Positions 60,104-64,000 of a stretch of DNA of 64,000 nucleotides are shown piece after piece. The translations under genes and the position numbers were made by a program. The DNA is from Adineta steineri (lineage: Eukaryota > Rotifera > Eurotatoria > Adinetida > Adinetidae). Under the pieces are notes generated by a model that was not told the origin of the DNA, ran no database searches, and worked only from the letters and a program-made list of their open reading frames with translations. The stretch lies in assembly GCA_905250115.1 (NCBI GenBank), contig CAJNOI010000062.1:228249-292248 (forward strand), written 5' to 3'. Position 1 is the first letter of the stretch. Each line of letters starts with the position of its first letter.

Positions 60104-60926
60104 TCATTGTTTTTGTTTTGTTGTTAGTGTTTCGAAAAACAATAAAATGTTTCACAGATCGTCTTCAGATGAAATTTATAATATTAATTCAATAAGAAGA
60201 TTTCTAGAGAAATCATGACAACATATTTGCACCTATTCACTTTTTCTTAATTCATAAATCAATCATCATAGTAATGAGTAAGAAGGAATCTAACACATAG
60301 TCATAAATTAGTTATACTGATCATTGTACACTTGCAACAACTCAGTCAATAGAGAACAAGGGGGAAATAGCAGATCCCAAGAATCCTAGACTCCAAGACT
60401 CCGCGACTCTGAAATCCAAGGCCTCAAAAGACTTCGTGACTCTGGAGTTCAGGATTCCAAGGGACTCCCATCTGCCGATTCCCTCTTGATGGAGAATCTC
60501 TGTATAATGAATGGTTTTGATAAGATTCGAATTCTAATGTAATTCAACATGGTGACATCTTATACAGTGATTTATCTATAGGGAGGGCAAGGATGGCGGC
60601 GCCCTCCTGGAGGCCGATTTTAACCTCCCGAAAATTGCAATTTTTGTGCTTATACTGTGTATTTTCCTTCCAGAAATTAGGTTTTCGCCCTCCCAAAAAT
60701 CGCTATCGCACTCTCGGAAGGAAAAACCCAGGTAAAACATTGATCTTCTACATATAAATACAATTTGAATAATTTGCAAAAGTTTTTTTTTAAGCATACT
60801 GTATGTCATTATAATACCATTTTTGATCCATCTGTTAAGTTCTGTAAAGTAAAAAGAAAGAAAAATGAATTTGTTTTTGTTATTATGAAATATTATTTGT
60901 TGTCATACTGATCGTATAAAAATAAG
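60104..60926. other. Intergenic with foldback element and GC-rich insert
   Basis: Contains the palindromic element 60357-60488. The section 60581-60735 is GC-richer than its flanks and carries GGAGGGC..GCCCTCC and several CCTCCCGAAAA / CCCTCCCAAAAA units; it may be another repeat fragment but no ends were found. Confidence 0.5.
60357..60488. repeat. 132-bp foldback MITE-like element
   Basis: The ends CAAGGGGGAAATAGCAGAT (60357-60375) and ATCTGCCGATTCCCTCTTG (60470-60488) are reverse complements with a few mismatches. The interior continues the symmetry: CCAAGAATCCTAGACTCCAAG on the left pairs with CTCTGGAGTTCAGGATTCCAAGG on the right, so the whole element is one long imperfect palindrome. 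No clear target duplication. Confidence 0.7.
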
Positions 60927-62624
60927 ATGATGAATTTTGAATTATTACCTAATGAAATCTTTCTCGATCTTTTCGATTATTTCAATGGTATGGATCTTCT
61001 ACAGACGTTTTATAACCTTAATTTTCGGTTCAATTTTCTTCTCTACAAACAATTTCGAAAATATAAATTCGATTTTAATTGCATATCGAAACGTAATTTT
61101 GATTTAATCTGTCAACATCATCTATCTTTTATTGCTGATCGTATAATTACTCTTTGCGTTTGTAATTCTGAAGATACTCCCGAACAAATTAATGTATTTC
61201 TTTCTTACATACCATCATTCAAACAATTCACTGGATTACGAGCACTTTCAATTGGTTACATACATTCATATGAAATATTATTAAAAATTTTAGATGAATG
61301 TCATTATCTTTGCAATCTTACTAGTTTGCAATTATATTACTGGACTTTTCCAATAGATGATAATAATTTACAAATAATTATAGATAATATTTGGAGTTTA
61401 CCAAAATTAAATTATTGTAATTTTGGAATAACTACCAATGAATCATCTGTATTATTTACACCGACAAAAATATCTTTAACACTTGAAAATGTTGTTGTTT
61501 ATGGGATATATTTTAAATTTAATGAAATAAATCAATTATTTAAATGTACACCTTGTCTTAAACATCTTTCAATATCGATTGCATCTGTTTTTCAAGATAA
61601 TTGTATACTATCTAGTCTTTCAACATTAACTCATTTGAACATACAAATTTCTGATAAATCGGAAGATCGATTGATAAAGATTTTTCAAAATACGCCTAAT
61701 TTATATCGTTTAGAGATTAACTTATTCGAGGATTTAATCAATGGTTATCAATGGGAGCAAATTATTCGTAAATATCTAACAAATCTAAAAGTATTCCAGC
61801 TGACAATGTATGATATGATATCTATCTCTACGTATATACAGGAGGAAGCCGATAATTTATTCGATTCATTTCGAAGTTCATTTTGGATTGATGAACATCG
61901 ATGGTTTATTCGATGTTGGGCATCGGATCCATTGATTCAACTTTGTACTTCACGTAATACAGCAACTGATTATAATGCAGAATCAATACCTGATTTTTAC
62001 AAATCAACATATCCAAACGATAATATAGAAGAATTCTGTAATCAAATGATTAGTATCTATGATGAAAACTTTTTCGATACAACAATTCCTTCTTCTATCT
62101 GTTTGTCTCACATTGAATTTCTGTATATGAAACTTCCTATCAATGAACAATTCTGGTCTATTGTTCCAACTTTAAAACAATTGAGATGGCTTTCCATAAA
62201 ATTTCATAATGATACTTTACAATCTCAAGTACAAATTTTACTTGATCGAGCATGTCATCTTGAAACATTAATAATTAGTCAAGATGATTCATTACCTTTA
62301 CAAACAGCATTATTTAAATATACAAATTCAACTGTTCGTGAACTTCATTTACACGAATGTAACTATTATTTCAATGAAGAAGAATGTATTACATTAGCTG
62401 ATTCACCATTAGGTCTCCAATGTCAAGTTCTTTCGATTGTAGTCAAAAACTGTGAAAGTATAGTTATTCTTGTTCAACATATGAATAATCTTCGCATATT
62501 GAAAGTTGTAGTAAAAGATGAAAATAATGATAAACATATTCAATGGTTAAAAGATTATTTACCATCAACGTATATTATTACAAGAAATGTTAACATGCGT
62601 AATGGTATTTTAGTATGGATTTGA
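60927..62624 (+). CDS. F-box/leucine-rich-repeat-like protein
   Basis: Single-exon 565-aa frame. The N-terminus MMNFELLPNEIFLDLFDYFN begins with an F-box (LPNEIFLDLFDYF...LLQTFYNLNFRFNFLLY, residues 5-45), which recruits SKP1 in SCF ubiquitin ligases. The remainder contains irregular leucine-rich segments such as LRALSIGYIHSYEILLKIL, LKHLSISIAS, LTHLNIQIS, LYRLEINLF, LRWLSIKFHN and LRILKVVV, giving a likely solenoid for substrate binding. The exact repeat number is unclear. Such intronless F-box/LRR genes are abundant and fast-evolving in rotifer genomes, as far as I recall. Either of the two leading Met codons could start translation. Substrate unknown. Confidence 0.88.
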   Translation: MMNFELLPNEIFLDLFDYFNGMDLLQTFYNLNFRFNFLLYKQFRKYKFDFNCISKRNFDLICQHHLSFIADRIITLCVCNSEDTPEQINVFLSYIPSFKQFTGLRALSIGYIHSYEILLKILDECHYLCNLTSLQLYYWTFPIDDNNLQIIIDNIWSLPKLNYCNFGITTNESSVLFTPTKISLTLENVVVYGIYFKFNEINQLFKCTPCLKHLSISIASVFQDNCILSSLSTLTHLNIQISDKSEDRLIKIFQNTPNLYRLEINLFEDLINGYQWEQIIRKYLTNLKVFQLTMYDMISISTYIQEEADNLFDSFRSSFWIDEHRWFIRCWASDPLIQLCTSRNTATDYNAESIPDFYKSTYPNDNIEEFCNQMISIYDENFFDTTIPSSICLSHIEFLYMKLPINEQFWSIVPTLKQLRWLSIKFHNDTLQSQVQILLDRACHLETLIISQDDSLPLQTALFKYTNSTVRELHLHECNYYFNEEECITLADSPLGLQCQVLSIVVKNCESIVILVQHMNNLRILKVVVKDENNDKHIQWLKDYLPSTYIITRNVNMRNGILVWI

Positions 62625-63468
62625 TGACTAGAAAAAACGTATAATCATTTTCTATTGTTTCAACTATATTTTACTATACTATTACATAAAGAATAAGTTG
62701 ATAATTTTTATCTAATATTCAATGGATAAACTACTGTTTATAGTATATGATATATATAGAATAGATAAGATATCGAAGAAAAGTACCTTAAGGGTAAACG
62801 AGATGTTAGAAAAATGTTATTTGAGATATGATTGTTATACATATGCTAATGATCTACTCAATTGACTTAGGATTTCTTACGATAATTAGGAACATTATTA
62901 GTGAGTGTATATTCTTGAGGGTGTGAATGTCACTTCTTTACTGACACTCACCCCTTCAAATTTGAAACTTAGATATATATTTCAGTTACGTAATAAAGAA
63001 AAAAGTATCATCCAAAAATAATTTTTATTAATATCTTGCAACAACAAAGACATTTAAATTATCGATTGAATATTGGAAATAACAGGAGCGTAAATAAAAG
63101 GGGGGCGCGTAGGGTGTAAACCTTCCTCCCTGCTTCCGAAAACTAATAGGAAAAAAGAGGTTTATACCACCCTGCTTCTAAAAAGTTTATTTTATTCAAT
63201 CTTCGAAACAGAAAAGCTAGGGTTACGCCTGCCCTGCTCTAACACCTGACTTCCGCCTCTGTCAAAATATATAAAAAAAAGTTGTAGACTCCTATTGGAA
63301 TCAGACATGAATGATTCACGAATGATTGTCTTTTTCTTTTGTATTCTCTTCAACTACAATTACTTTCAATGCTGATAACCCTTATCATTAGGTTACACAC
63401 TTTCTGCATACTTCGTTGTTCCTTTTTTATTCATTTTATCAATTTGATAGACGACAAAATATAAAAGA
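62625..63468. other. Intergenic with GT/CA-rich pair and GC-rich insert
   Basis: GAGGGTGTGAATGTCA (62917-62932) faces TGACACTCACCCCTT (62942-62956). The section 63097-63260 is GC-richer with repeated CCCTGCTTC and CCCTGCTCT units and may be a repeat fragment. No gene recognised. Confidence 0.5.
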
Positions 63469-64000
63469 ATGAATACTACGGACTTATCACCAAGGTCAAT
63501 AGGTATTAAACATAATGAACTTGAACAAATTAGTCATTATACCTATGCTATTCTATTTCCAATTATATTTCTTTTTGGTCTTATTGGTAATTTATTTTCA
63601 TCAATTATTTTTTCTATAACAAAACTTAGTTATACTTCATGTGGAATTTATTTTCTTTTACTTGCTATTTTTGATTCAACAGCATTAATTGGTGGTTTAC
63701 ATCATTGTTTAACAATTGGTTATCATGTTCAAGTACGTAATGCTAATTATTGTCGTGTAAGAAATTTCTTTTTATATATGTCAATGGATATGGCTTCATG
63801 GATGGTTGTAGCTATATCAGTTGATCGTTATCTTAAAGTTAAATTTCCAATAAAAGCACGAATGTATGCAACAAGAAAATTAGCAATTATTATATCATGT
63901 GTTATCATATTTATTTTTATTCTAAAAAATTTTCATTTATTAACAGTTTTTATTGGTGATTTTACAGATGATGCAGCAGATCATTGTGATCCAAATCCTA
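63469..64000 (+). CDS. Rhodopsin-like GPCR, 5' part (runs off window)
   Basis: Open from ATG at 63469 to the window edge, 177 codons with no stop. N-tail MNTTDLSPRSIGIKHNELEQ with an N-glycosylation site; TM1 YAILFPIIFLFGLIGNLFSS (GN motif), TM2 CGIYFLLLAIFDSTALIGG, TM3 MDMASWMVVAISVDRYLKVK with a clear D-R-Y, TM4 LAIIISCVIIFIFILKN. Cys before TM3 (NYCRVRNF) and Cys in loop 2 (AADHCDPNP) can pair. Belongs to the same broad class as the other receptors here but is not a close copy of any of them. The 3' half lies outside. Confidence 0.9.
   Translation, partial: MNTTDLSPRSIGIKHNELEQISHYTYAILFPIIFLFGLIGNLFSSIIFSITKLSYTSCGIYFLLLAIFDSTALIGGLHHCLTIGYHVQVRNANYCRVRNFFLYMSMDMASWMVVAISVDRYLKVKFPIKARMYATRKLAIIISCVIIFIFILKNFHLLTVFIGDFTDDAADHCDPNP

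Overview
The window is strongly AT-rich eukaryotic nuclear DNA, most likely from a bdelloid rotifer of the Rotaria type. This is inference, based on a metazoan gene set (PKA RII, SMN, Flattop, SHB-like SH2 adaptor, fatty acyl-CoA reductase), very short introns (mostly 48-60 nt), several divergent rhodopsin-like GPCRs, an F-box/LRR gene, and a run of intronless enzyme genes of plant, algal or bacterial type. One 100-N scaffold gap (52256-52355) interrupts the sequence.

Layout. 2.2-4.2 kb: PKA type II regulatory subunit (+). 6.3-8.1 kb: four-finger C2HC zinc protein (-). 8.67-9.47 kb: an 805-bp non-autonomous hAT-like transposon with an exact 8-bp target duplication. 10.9-15.4 kb: a low-complexity protein, a four-EF-hand calmodulin-like gene that needs a 6-nt microexon, and a Ser-rich protein. 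17-27 kb: three GPCRs separated by long, repeat-bearing intergenic DNA. 29-49 kb: a block of lipid and sugar enzymes. It holds a SAM methyltransferase, a cytochrome P450, a 12-exon fatty acyl-CoA reductase, a GT4 glycosyltransferase, a UDP-sulfoquinovose synthase (SQD1), an exostosin-like GT, a broken GT15-like mannosyltransferase and a fringe-like GT31. 49.7-50.4 kb: a large inverted repeat. 51.9-52.5 kb: a truncated second copy of the 26-kb GPCR, the gap, then the 3' end of a ubiquitin gene. 53-60 kb: a 53-codon ORF, a Tudor-less SMN, an SHB-like SH2 protein, Flattop and RSL24D1. 60.9-64 kb: an F-box/LRR protein and the 5' part of another GPCR.

The most unusual content is the 29-49 kb block. 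SQD1 makes UDP-sulfoquinovose, the head-group donor of plastid and bacterial sulfolipid, and is not a normal animal enzyme. The copy here is full length and intact. It has all the catalytic residues I can check, has no transit peptide and follows a 5'UTR splice acceptor. The nearest gene, in divergent orientation, is a GT4 glycosyltransferase of the family that includes sulfolipid synthase. With fatty-alcohol, hydroxylation, methylation and glycosylation enzymes close by, a sulfoquinovose-containing glycolipid pathway in an animal is a reasonable hypothesis. Only the SQD1 identity is strongly supported by sequence; the pathway itself is inference.

All exon boundaries were placed by hand from reading frame, GT/GC...AG signals and family similarity. 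No database search was run. Terminal UTRs are not delimited.
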